A DNA stretch of 7,299 nucleotides from Moraxellaceae bacterium (GCA_002401525.1 NVTH01000111.1:4147-11445); one strand, 5' to 3'; shown: positions 1 to 5,271, numbered from the stretch's first letter. The notes: generated by a model from the letters alone, not told the origin. Made by a program: numbers and translations.

Positions 1-283
1 TCTCTAGCACCTCAACTAAACCGTTAAAGTCCAATTCTGGAAGGGGCTCTGGAGGGCCAAATTCGCCACTTAGAATTGCCTGGGCGGCGTGAAGTGAGTG
101 ATGTTGGACGGAGTTAATTTGGAATGGGAATGCGAACATATCGGGTGCAAGCTGCATGCTTACTATGTCATTTAAATCTTGATCATTGGCTTTAAAATGA
201 GCTTCGCTCTTCTTTAAAAAGCCAATGGTGGCGTCTAGAACTCTGGCGTAACTGACAACGGTTAGGTCATATAAACTAATCAT
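1..283 (-). CDS. DUF1993 family protein (N-terminal 94 residues, runs off the left edge)
   Basis: Reading the minus strand from the ATG at 283 gives 94 codons without a stop up to the window edge, so this is the 5' part of a gene. The protein begins MISLYDLTVVSYARVLDAT and contains LAPDMFAFPFQ at residues 45-55 followed by a histidine-rich helix (VQHHSLHAAQAI, 59-70). This matches the DUF1993 pattern as I know it: a short helical protein of about 165-170 residues, grouped with the DinB/YfiT-like four-helix putative metalloenzymes. The function of the family is unknown. A purine-rich AGGGA at 294-298 sits about 10 bases before the ATG and serves as ribosome binding site. The gene is transcribed away from the winged-helix/nucleotidyltransferase pair and has its own candidate promoter in the spacer. 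The family call is by recognition of sequence style, not a profile search. Confidence 0.85.
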   Translation of the reverse strand, partial: MISLYDLTVVSYARVLDATIGFLKKSEAHFKANDQDLNDIVSMQLAPDMFAFPFQINSVQHHSLHAAQAILSGEFGPPEPLPELDFNGLVEVLE

Positions 284-305
284 GTGAGTATTTTCCCTAA
301 AGAAT

Positions 306-380
306 TTATGTTTTAGGCCTGATGTAGCACGTGTGCATTGGAGGACAGGCCTGATAGGAGTTGTTAAATATTTCCTTCAT
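306..380 (-). CDS. Possible 24-residue leader peptide or small protein upstream of DUF1993
   Basis: On the minus strand an ATG at 380 opens a 24-codon frame (begins MKEIFNNSYQ, two cysteines, ends YIRPKT) that stops at 306, 22 bases before the DUF1993 start and in the same direction. An AAGGG at 388-392 lies 7 bases before the ATG, a near-ideal ribosome binding site and better placed than that of DUF1993 itself. I recognise no family, and frames this short are common by chance. The best candidate promoter (396-424) would start transcription at about 389, cutting into this ribosome binding site, which counts against translation unless transcription starts further upstream. Confidence 0.25.
   Translation of the reverse strand: MKEIFNNSYQACPPMHTCYIRPKT
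315..355. repeat. Pair of 9-bp direct repeats in the DUF1993 leader
   Basis: AGGCCTGAT occurs at 315-323 and 347-355, exactly 32 bases apart, about three helical turns. The AGGCCT core is itself palindromic, so the two copies could also pair in the DUF1993 leader RNA. Between them lies GCAC-GT-GTGC (327-336), a short inverted repeat. The role is unknown: operator half-sites, RNA structure or chance. Confidence 0.5.
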
Positions 381-395
381 TTGAAATCCCTTTGC

Positions 396-424
396 ATGAT
401 ATGTAAGTGCTTCAGGATCGGCAA
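396..424 (-). promoter_or_regulatory. Candidate sigma-70 promoter for DUF1993
   Basis: On the minus strand TTGCCG (419-424) and TATCAT (396-401) are separated by 17 bases. The -10 matches the consensus at 5 of 6 positions and the -35 at 4 of 6. Transcription would start near 389, giving a leader of roughly 105 bases before the DUF1993 ATG. Confidence 0.4.
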
Positions 425-485
425 GGATTAAAAAAACTCGGCCTAGGCGTCGCGTTGGAATATAACGCAGCAAAGATTCTTTCTG

Positions 486-532
486 GCCAGACGAACAATC
501 ACTTGACGGGGCTGTTGTTTCGTTTGTCTGGC
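486..532. repeat. Inverted repeat / hairpin with 11-bp arms upstream of the winged-helix gene
   Basis: GCCAGACGAAC (486-496) pairs with GTTTGTCTGGC (522-532) at all 11 positions, one being a G-T pair, with a 25-base loop. No T-run follows it on the plus strand, so it is not a typical intrinsic terminator for a plus-strand transcript. It lies just upstream of the direct-repeat/promoter block of the winged-helix gene and could be a protein binding site, an RNA hairpin, or a leftover of a mobile element. Confidence 0.55.
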
Positions 533-535
533 TAC

Positions 536-595
536 ATTAAACATCCATTGGTTTAAAGTAATCAATAGATGGTATATATTAAACAAGTATTGGTT
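536..595. repeat. Two 18-bp direct repeats flanking the promoter: likely operator pair
   Basis: The pattern ATTAAACANNNATTGGTT occurs at 536-553 and 578-595; the copies are identical at 15 of 18 positions and start 42 bases apart, four helical turns. Each copy has partial dyad symmetry: TTAAAC (537-542) with GTTTAA (551-556) in the first, TTAAAC (579-584) with GGTTAA (592-597) in the second. The first copy overlaps the -35 and the second overlaps the -10 of the candidate promoter. The arrangement suits repression or looping, most simply by the adjacent winged-helix protein; the link to that protein is inferred. Confidence 0.55.
552..580 (+). promoter_or_regulatory. Candidate promoter of the winged-helix/nucleotidyltransferase operon
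   Basis: TTTAAA (552-557) and TATATT (575-580) are separated by 17 bases and match the sigma-70 consensus at 4 of 6 and 5 of 6 positions. Transcription would start near 587, leaving about 35 bases before the GTG start at 622. The promoter sits between the two copies of the 18-bp repeat, so bound repressor would cover both hexamers. Confidence 0.45.
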
Positions 596-621
596 AATAT
601 ATGAGGCATAGGGGGAACTCA

Positions 622-981
622 GTGTTTATTCTAAAAGGAATCTTACGGGCGGAAAGCCAGGAAAAAATTTTAATATTTCTATTGATCCGGGAATCGGGTT
701 ATGGAACAGGCATTGCTGATTTCTATGGGGTATCGCAAAACTCGATTCAAAAGCAACTAGCCCGTCTTGAAGGCGATGGTGTCGTAGTGAGTCGCTTGTT
801 GGGAAAATTAAGGGAGTATCAACTCAATCCTCAATATTCCTTTTATATTCCTCTGAAGGAGTTATTGAAAACTGCGTTAGAGGCCTATCCTGCTTCGGTG
901 AAGCAGCGTCTGATCATGAATAGGAGTCGCCCGCGTAAGGCCGGAAAACCTACCAATGACTTACGTCCAAGAGACCAATAA
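622..981 (+). CDS. Small winged helix-turn-helix DNA-binding protein, partner of a nucleotidyltransferase
   Basis: The protein is 119 residues from a GTG at 622. I chose this start because AGGGGG (610-615) lies 6 bases before it; the in-frame ATG at 601 (7 codons longer) has no ribosome binding site. Residues 12-25 form a first helix, residues 29-50 a helix-turn-helix (YGVSQNSIQKQLARLE), and 54-68 a two-strand wing ending in the phrase LNPQYSFY. An amphipathic helix (77-89) and a basic, probably disordered tail (101-119) follow. The layout is that of short ArsR/MarR-like winged-helix proteins found next to nucleotidyltransferase genes. It likely binds DNA in the cytoplasm, and the repeat pair at its promoter suggests autoregulation. 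It sits 15 bases before the nucleotidyltransferase gene, as AbiEi antitoxins precede AbiEii, but lacks the larger C-terminal domain of AbiEi. Function as an antitoxin is inferred; a plain regulator remains possible. Confidence 0.8.
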   Translation: MFILKGILRAESQEKILIFLLIRESGYGTGIADFYGVSQNSIQKQLARLEGDGVVVSRLLGKLREYQLNPQYSFYIPLKELLKTALEAYPASVKQRLIMNRSRPRKAGKPTNDLRPRDQ

Positions 982-996
982 CACAGAGCGCTTTCA

Positions 997-1605
997 ATGG
1001 TGAATGATTATAAAAATGTATCTATTGTTGATTTAGCCGCACTCATTGCCAATCATCTACACGAACACGGTATCGAAGTGGTGTTAGTGGGAGGTTTGGC
1101 CGTTGAGATATACAGTAAGAATTTATACCTCACCAAAGACATCGATATGGTGAATATTAGCTACAACGAGCCTGCGATAATTAATAAAGCCATGGATGAG
1201 ATCGCTTTTCAAAAGCAGGGCCGTGTGTATGTGAGTCAGTCTACGGATGTTTGCGTGGAATTCCCTACCGCACCGCTCGCGATTGGTAATCAATTAATTA
1301 AAGAAACTACTGTTATTCACACTCCCGGAGGTGATATTCCGATTTTGTTGGCCTCTGACGTGGTTAAAGACCGATTGTCGGCTTATTTCCATTGGCAGGA
1401 TAATCCCTCGATGGTTCAAGCACTTTCGGTGATGATTAATCACGACATTGATTTGAATGAGGTGAAAAGGTTTTGTGTCATTGAAGGGAGATCTGAAGAA
1501 TACCGCTTTATTGAAAAACTCTATCGGAATGCAAAACAACGTCGGCTTGCGAGCATGGTAGGTCTTGAAGAAATGATGCTTGAGGAAATCATAAAGGGTT
1601 TATGA
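997..1605 (+). CDS. Nucleotidyltransferase-fold protein (AbiEii/DUF6036-like), possible toxin
   Basis: The protein is 202 residues. The N-terminal half carries the polymerase-beta-type nucleotidyltransferase signature: GG at 32-33, then D48-I-D50 about 15 residues later, and a third acidic candidate E88 in VEFP. This means it probably binds Mg-NTP and transfers a nucleotide to an unknown acceptor. The second half has the segment DRLSAYFHWQD (127-137) followed by a helix with QAL, typical of the single-protein nucleotidyltransferases annotated as DUF6036 or AbiEii-like. All catalytic positions look intact. The start ATG lies 15 bases after the winged-helix stop with only a weak AGAG ahead of it, suggesting translational coupling. 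The last helical part (150-202) is charged. By family knowledge, relatives such as AbiEii and MenT act as growth-arresting toxins or modify tRNA; others are housekeeping or antibiotic-modifying. The substrate cannot be told from sequence. Confidence 0.82.
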   Translation: MVNDYKNVSIVDLAALIANHLHEHGIEVVLVGGLAVEIYSKNLYLTKDIDMVNISYNEPAIINKAMDEIAFQKQGRVYVSQSTDVCVEFPTAPLAIGNQLIKETTVIHTPGGDIPILLASDVVKDRLSAYFHWQDNPSMVQALSVMINHDIDLNEVKRFCVIEGRSEEYRFIEKLYRNAKQRRLASMVGLEEMMLEEIIKGL

Positions 1606-1630
1606 TTTTGCTGGCTGCGTATCAATGCAA

Positions 1631-1659
1631 TTCAGAAACGCCCCGATTCCGTGTATGAT
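1631..1659 (+). promoter_or_regulatory. Candidate promoter of dcd
   Basis: TTCAGA (1631-1636) and TATGAT (1654-1659) are 17 bases apart, matching the sigma-70 hexamers at 4 and 5 of 6 positions. Transcription would start near 1666, about 35 bases before the ATG at 1701. This makes dcd independent of the upstream nucleotidyltransferase gene. Confidence 0.5.
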
Positions 1660-1700
1660 GCGGCCCTACATTGGCCCGGTGTTTCGAGGTGGGAGGCAGT

Positions 1701-2267
1701 ATGAGTATTAAGTCAGATAAGTGGATCAAGGCGATGGCGCGCGACCAGGCCATGATTGAGCCTTTTGAGCCTGGACAGGTTCGCTATCACGGCGATGAGC
1801 GGGTGATTTCCTATGGCACCTCTAGTTATGGCTACGATGTTCGTTGCTCGAATGAATTCAAAGTGTTCACCAACATTAACTCGGCGACGGTAGATCCTAA
1901 AAATTTCGATGAACAGAGTTTTGTCGATGTCATCAGCGATGAGTGTATTATCCCCCCCAACTCCTTTGCTTTGGCGCGTACGGTGGAGTATTTCCGTATT
2001 CCGCGTCAGGTTTTGACAATTTGCTTAGGCAAGTCCACTTATGCGCGTTGTGGCATCATCGTCAATGTGACTCCCTTGGAGCCAGAATGGGAAGGGCATG
2101 TGACGTTGGAGTTTTCGAATACCACCACTCTGCCGGCTAAAATATACGCCAACGAAGGCGTGGCTCAGATGTTGTTTTTTGAGTCTGATGAGGTCTGTGA
2201 AAAATCCTATAAAGACCGCGATGGCAAGTACATGAAGCAGACTGGAGTGACTCTGCCGAAAGCCTAG
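1701..2267 (+). CDS. dcd: dCTP deaminase
   Basis: This enzyme deaminates dCTP to dUTP plus ammonia in the cytoplasm; dUTPase then yields dUMP, the precursor of dTMP. The 188 residues begin MSIKSDKWI and match the Pseudomonas-type Dcd almost throughout. Visible hallmarks are [12 protein letters not shown] (37-48), the nucleotide-binding GKSTYAR (110-116, with S112 and R116 at active-site positions), and LEFSN (136-140), whose E137 corresponds to the catalytic glutamate (E138 in E. coli). The ending GVTLPKA is typical and complete. I placed the start at ATG 1701 because GGGAGG (1691-1696) lies 4 bases before it; the upstream in-frame TTG at 1671 would add 10 residues foreign to the family. The gene is monocistronic and converges on the DUF3108 gene with only 32 bases between the stops and no clear terminator hairpin. 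Confidence 0.97.
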   Translation: MSIKSDKWIKAMARDQAMIEPFEPGQVRYHGDERVISYGTSSYGYDVRCSNEFKVFTNINSATVDPKNFDEQSFVDVISDECIIPPNSFALARTVEYFRIPRQVLTICLGKSTYARCGIIVNVTPLEPEWEGHVTLEFSNTTTLPAKIYANEGVAQMLFFESDEVCEKSYKDRDGKYMKQTGVTLPKA

Positions 2268-2299
2268 TTTTCAGGACGGTTTAATTGTTGAGTTCTAAA

Positions 2300-3190
2300 T
2301 TATTGTTCCGCGGTGACTTGGCTATTGTGCAGTGCCTTAATACTGATAACGTAATGATTAGCGCCGGTGTCATTTTGTTCTAATTTGACCAGTAAATAGT
2401 CCAGTTCTTTGGCAAACCAGAGGAAGGTTTGTCGTTCATTGGCGTCCCGAATACGTTCCACTTTGACTGTGTTCAATATCCCCAGCGGCGTTTCTAATGG
2501 CTCTTCCCCGATGATTTTAAACGAGTATTGTTTAACACGTTTTTTGTCCACTACTTGATAGTCGAGGACCGTATTGCCTTGTTTTAAGTCGCAGCGAATG
2601 GCTAGTTGATAGCTTAGCTTGTCGGTGGACTGCTCCGGTAGGTCAAAGGTAGAGGACGTTTTACCTGAGTTCGAGGTTACTTGTTGGTTTTCCCAATTGA
2701 AAGTTTGCAGTAAAGTTTTTTTCCTTTTTAGCAAGCCTTTGCGCTCATAGAGATAAGCACTGGGTCTAGGGGAGCATCGTTGCCAGCTAAACTGGCTAGA
2801 TTCTTGTACTTTAGCGGCTAAAGTTTTGGCACTAAAAGAAAACTCATGTTGATTGTTTGCATTGAAGGTGAGTTTTCGAACCGCCACTCCTCGAAGAGGC
2901 ACTTTATTCCATCTGGCTGAATAATGGGCTTCAAAGGGTAAAATAGTGGTTTTATTCGCGGTGCTAGAGGCCTCGAGAGAGCGACTAGAGCTGGTTTGGT
3001 TAGAGTGGCTCCCTTTGGCGCTGACTTTTTCTGCATTGGCTGTGTTTGCAAATAGGGGGGCGGCAACGATTAAAAGTATGAACAGTGTGTCGGTCAGTAG
3101 TGATTGGAGTCGATTCTTTCTGAGGAGGCGAGGCGGCAGTGGAGTCAGGCTGGCAAGGGGGCGGGGTGCTGTTTTAACGTCTTGATGCAT
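2300..3190 (-). CDS. Exported DUF3108 family protein
   Basis: The protein is 296 residues. A hydrophobic core at 36-49 (LFILLIVAAPLFAN) ends in ANA before E54, a signal peptidase I type site, so it is probably periplasmic. The N-region before it is unusually long (about 30 residues, basic at 21-27), and no internal ATG offers a shorter start. Residues 57-82 are a Ser/Thr-rich linker. The DUF3108 domain spans about 86-290 with FEAHYSARW at its start, a YQVVDKKRVKQYSFKIIGEE block (211-230), the hallmark TPLGILNTVKVER (234-246) and WFAKELDYLLVKLEQ (258-272). The biochemical function of the family is unknown; a beta-rich, lipoprotein-carrier-like fold is sometimes suggested. It lies downstream of purN in the same direction, as in Pseudomonas, but 249 bases away with its own candidate promoter. 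Confidence 0.85.
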   Translation of the reverse strand: MHQDVKTAPRPLASLTPLPPRLLRKNRLQSLLTDTLFILLIVAAPLFANTANAEKVSAKGSHSNQTSSSRSLEASSTANKTTILPFEAHYSARWNKVPLRGVAVRKLTFNANNQHEFSFSAKTLAAKVQESSQFSWQRCSPRPSAYLYERKGLLKRKKTLLQTFNWENQQVTSNSGKTSSTFDLPEQSTDKLSYQLAIRCDLKQGNTVLDYQVVDKKRVKQYSFKIIGEEPLETPLGILNTVKVERIRDANERQTFLWFAKELDYLLVKLEQNDTGANHYVISIKALHNSQVTAEQ

Positions 3191-3194
3191 TCTT

Positions 3195-3251
3195 AAACAG
3201 GCCTCTGCTAAAATTTAATGCAAAGAATAATAGACCACTTTCAGCCTGTTT
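3195..3251. repeat. 8-bp inverted repeat around the DUF3108 promoter
   Basis: AAACAGGC (3195-3202) and GCCTGTTT (3244-3251) are perfect reverse complements, 41 bases apart. They bracket the candidate -10 at 3227-3232. Half-sites for a regulator are possible, but a pair this size can arise by chance in a spacer of this length. Confidence 0.35.
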
Positions 3252-3257
3252 TGATAA
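3227..3257 (-). promoter_or_regulatory. Weak candidate promoter of the DUF3108 gene
   Basis: On the minus strand TATTAT (3227-3232, 5 of 6 matches to the -10) follows TTATCA (3252-3257, 4 of 6 to the -35) with a 19-base spacer, longer than ideal. An 8-bp inverted repeat (3195-3202 and 3244-3251) brackets the -10. Only a poor ribosome binding site (AAGA directly before the ATG, or AGAGG at about 12 bases) precedes the gene. Confidence 0.3.
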
Positions 3258-3439
3258 ACATTTACAGTCTTATGGTCTCTAAATGCGAACCCACACCTTG
3301 CTTTGGCATTATCGAGCTAAATTTTCCGCTTCATTCCTTCTTTAGTGGTTTTCTTGGCGGTCTATTTCTTTTTCTTCGTGCTCTTTGTCTTTGGGCCTAA
3401 CTTCTTTTACGCGGTATTCAATCGGTAATAAGATTTGCC

Positions 3440-4114
3440 TCAGAACTGCCTGCCGGATTTGGGAAGTATTTCTTCGTCCAAATAAATTTTTCCGGTTTTC
3501 AAGCTGATTCGGCGTTCTCCAAACCACTGCACGCATTGTGGATAAAGGAAATGCTCTTGTTGTTGCACGCGCTGCGCTAGGCTTTGCGCGTCGTCGTCTT
3601 TAAGCACCGGCACCAAGGATTGAGCAATGACCGGGCCGCCGTCCAATTCTTCGGTGACGAAATGAATGCTGCAACCGTGTTGAACTTGGCTGTCATCAAT
3701 GGCGCGCTGGTGGGTGTTGAGGCCTTGGTATTTGGGCAGTAAAGACGGATGGATATTGATCATTTTGCCCACGTATTGGCGAGTGAGCTCAGGGGTTAAG
3801 ATACGCATAAAACCGGCCAGCACGACGAGGTCGGGCTGATATTGCTGGATTTTTAAGTGCAGGGCTTGGTCGAAGCTGCGGCGATCTGCATAGTGCTTGT
3901 GATTGAGGCAATGGTTCTCGATGCCAGCATCGGTTGCCCGCTGTAGGCCCTTTACGTCCGGACGATTGCTGATCACGGCGACAATATCAGTGTTGATTTG
4001 ACCCTTAGTTTGGGCGTCTATCAAGGCTTGTAAATTGCTGCCGCTGCCGGAAATAAGGATTACGATGCGGATTGCTGTGCTCGGGAGTGGCGGTTCTACT
4101 TCAGGTAACGACAT
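3440..4114 (-). CDS. purN: Phosphoribosylglycinamide formyltransferase
   Basis: This is GAR transformylase, which transfers a formyl group from 10-formyltetrahydrofolate to glycinamide ribonucleotide in de novo purine synthesis (cytoplasm). The protein is 224 residues against 212 in E. coli; the excess is a 14-residue N-terminal extension rich in Pro/Glu. Motifs are the phosphate-binding GSGSN (23-27), folate-site VLAGFMRIL (98-106), NIHPSLLPKY (120-129) with catalytic N120 and H122, and HFVTEELDGGPVI (151-163) with catalytic D158; these equal E. coli N106, H108 and D144. The E. coli H119 position is Asn133 here (GLNTHQ), a mild oddity. The start lies 11 bases after the purM stop with a GAGAAG-like site, so it is translated from the purMN message. 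No clear terminator follows; a purine-rich tract does. Confidence 0.96.
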   Translation of the reverse strand: MSLPEVEPPLPSTAIRIVILISGSGSNLQALIDAQTKGQINTDIVAVISNRPDVKGLQRATDAGIENHCLNHKHYADRRSFDQALHLKIQQYQPDLVVLAGFMRILTPELTRQYVGKMINIHPSLLPKYQGLNTHQRAIDDSQVQHGCSIHFVTEELDGGPVIAQSLVPVLKDDDAQSLAQRVQQQEHFLYPQCVQWFGERRISLKTGKIYLDEEILPKSGRQF

Positions 4115-4125
4115 TAACTAACTTC

Positions 4126-5172
4126 TCACTCCAGCTCGACGTAAGGTTCGCTCTTGCTGCTCGGGGCAACAGAGCCGATGACCCAGGCACTTTCGCCATT
4201 TTTATTGAGTGTAGCGAGGGCTTTTTCGGCGTACTCCGATGAAATGCATAACACCATGCCTACACCGCAATTGAGGGTTCGATACATTTCGAAGGTTTCT
4301 ACGTTGCCCTGTTCTTGCAGCCATTTAAAGATGGGAGGCCATTGCCAAGAATGAGTGTCGATGATTGCTTTGGTACTTTCGGGCAAGACACGAGGTAAGT
4401 TTTCGGGCAATCCACCGCCGGTGATGTGCGCCAAGGCATTGACGGGGATTTCGTTGAGTAGGCCGAGTACGCTTTTGACATAGATGCGAGTAGGTTCCAT
4501 CAGCAGGTCGGCAATGCTTTGCCCTTCGATTTGAGTGTCCAATGGAATGTTTTTTACTTCCAATATCTTCCTAATTAGAGAATAGCCATTGGAATGTGGG
4601 CCTGATGAAGCGAGGGCGATGAGCACGTTGCCGGCACTGACCTGATTGCCGGTAATGATTTTGCTCTCTTCCACCACGCCGACGCAGAAGCCTGCGAGGT
4701 CATAGTCGTCGCCGTGATACATGCCTGGCATCTCGGCGGTTTCGCCTCCCACCAATGAACAGCCGGCTAATTCGCAGCCTTGGCCAATGCTTTTAACCAC
4801 TTCTGCCGCGACGTCGACATTGAGTTTTCCTGTGGCGTAATAGTCGAGAAAGAATAACGGTTCTGCGCCGGTAACGATGAGGTCATTGGCGCACATGGCC
4901 ACCAGGTCAATGCCGATGCTATCGTGACGATTGAGATCCATGGCCAATCGTAGTTTAGTGCCGACGCCATCGGTGCCAGAAACGAGAATGGGCTCTTCAT
5001 AGCCTTTTGGGATGCGACACAAGGCACCAAATCCGCCGAGGCCTGATAATACCTCTGGGCGACGAGTTTTTTTTGCGGTGGTTTTAATTCGATTGATTAA
5101 TTCATTACCTGCATCGATATCGACGCCAGCGTCTTTGTAGCTTAAAGATTGGGGTTTGGATTTCTCAGTCAT
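4126..5172 (-). CDS. purM: Phosphoribosylformylglycinamidine cyclo-ligase (AIR synthetase)
   Basis: AIR synthetase closes the imidazole ring of FGAM to AIR using ATP, the fifth step of purine synthesis, in the cytoplasm. The protein is 348 residues (E. coli about 345) and complete. Family hallmarks in order are [16 protein letters not shown] (11-26), GGFGAL (46-51), the ATP-binding [10 protein letters not shown] (65-74), [23 protein letters not shown] (89-111, catalytic-site aspartate/asparagine), [11 protein letters not shown] (142-152), [11 protein letters not shown] and [13 protein letters not shown] in the C-terminal half. It is the first gene of the purM-purN operon and divergent from the DUF2066 gene. 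No obvious ribosome binding site precedes the ATG; instead a three-codon frame (ATG at 5180, MAL, stop) overlaps the start in a TATGA arrangement. A candidate promoter with a palindrome in its spacer lies at 5225-5253. Confidence 0.97.
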   Translation of the reverse strand: MTEKSKPQSLSYKDAGVDIDAGNELINRIKTTAKKTRRPEVLSGLGGFGALCRIPKGYEEPILVSGTDGVGTKLRLAMDLNRHDSIGIDLVAMCANDLIVTGAEPLFFLDYYATGKLNVDVAAEVVKSIGQGCELAGCSLVGGETAEMPGMYHGDDYDLAGFCVGVVEESKIITGNQVSAGNVLIALASSGPHSNGYSLIRKILEVKNIPLDTQIEGQSIADLLMEPTRIYVKSVLGLLNEIPVNALAHITGGGLPENLPRVLPESTKAIIDTHSWQWPPIFKWLQEQGNVETFEMYRTLNCGVGMVLCISSEYAEKALATLNKNGESAWVIGSVAPSSKSEPYVELE

Positions 5173-5224
5173 AGGGCCATCGGTTATCTGGGGGATCGTT
5201 AATCTGGATGAGTTGTGGGGCGCT

Positions 5225-5253
5225 ATTTTAACAGTCTAAGGTTAGACGTCCAA
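5225..5253 (-). promoter_or_regulatory. Candidate purMN promoter with a palindromic operator in its spacer
   Basis: On the minus strand TTGGAC (5248-5253) and TAAAAT (5225-5230, 5 of 6) are separated by exactly 17 bases. The 14-bp palindrome GTCTAAGGTTAGAC (5234-5247; 6-bp arms, 2-base centre) fills most of that spacer, a classic place for a repressor or for a MerR-type activator. It does not resemble the E. coli PurR box. The -35 match is weak outside its TTG. Confidence 0.4.
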
Positions 5254-5271
5254 ACTCACTTGCGATATAAC
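5243..5271 (+). promoter_or_regulatory. Candidate promoter of DUF2066-transporter operon
   Basis: TAGACG (5243-5248, 4 of 6) and TATAAC (5266-5271, 5 of 6) are 17 bases apart. The -35 overlaps the right arm of the 5234-5247 palindrome and touches the purM -35, so both divergent promoters could share control. An alternative is TTGCGA (5260-5265) with TATGGT (5283-5288). Either gives a leader of more than 100 bases before 5406. Confidence 0.25.

Larger units (their letters stand above)
284..600. other. Intergenic spacer between divergent DUF1993 and winged-helix genes
   Basis: No firm gene lies in these 317 bases, but the spacer is full of small structures listed separately. From left to right they are: a 24-codon minus-strand frame with a good ribosome binding site (306-380), a 9-bp direct repeat (315-355), a candidate minus-strand promoter (396-424), a 49-codon plus-strand frame without a ribosome binding site (407-556), an 11-bp-arm hairpin (486-532), and a pair of 18-bp direct repeats around a plus-strand promoter (536-595). 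The last 60 bases are markedly AT-rich. Confidence 0.7.

Noticed and set aside
1294..1539. 81-codon minus-strand frame inside the nucleotidyltransferase gene
   Set aside because: It lies wholly within a recognised gene, has no family resemblance and no ribosome binding site.
1671..1700. TTG start adding 10 residues to dCTP deaminase
   Set aside because: The family begins at MSIKSDKW, a strong ribosome binding site precedes ATG 1701, and the extra residues are not family-like.
2240..2310. Bidirectional terminator between convergent dcd and DUF3108
   Set aside because: No stem of more than 4 bp with an adjacent T-run could be found by eye.
3304..3327. Hairpin TTTGGC / GCTAAA followed by T's on the plus strand
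   Set aside because: It is a weak 6-bp stem with a G-T pair on the strand opposite to the genes that end there, so it would not terminate purN transcription.
3218..3400. 60-codon plus-strand frame with a hydrophobic, Phe/Leu-rich end
   Set aside because: It has no ribosome binding site, and the Phe/Leu-rich part is simply the complement of the purine-rich tract after purN. It also overlaps the DUF3108 promoter region.
5247..5264. Possible PurR box (CGCAAGTGAGTTTGGACG on the minus strand)
   Set aside because: It shares only GCAA and TTTG with the ACGCAAACGTTTGCGT consensus and lacks the central CG and the symmetry.
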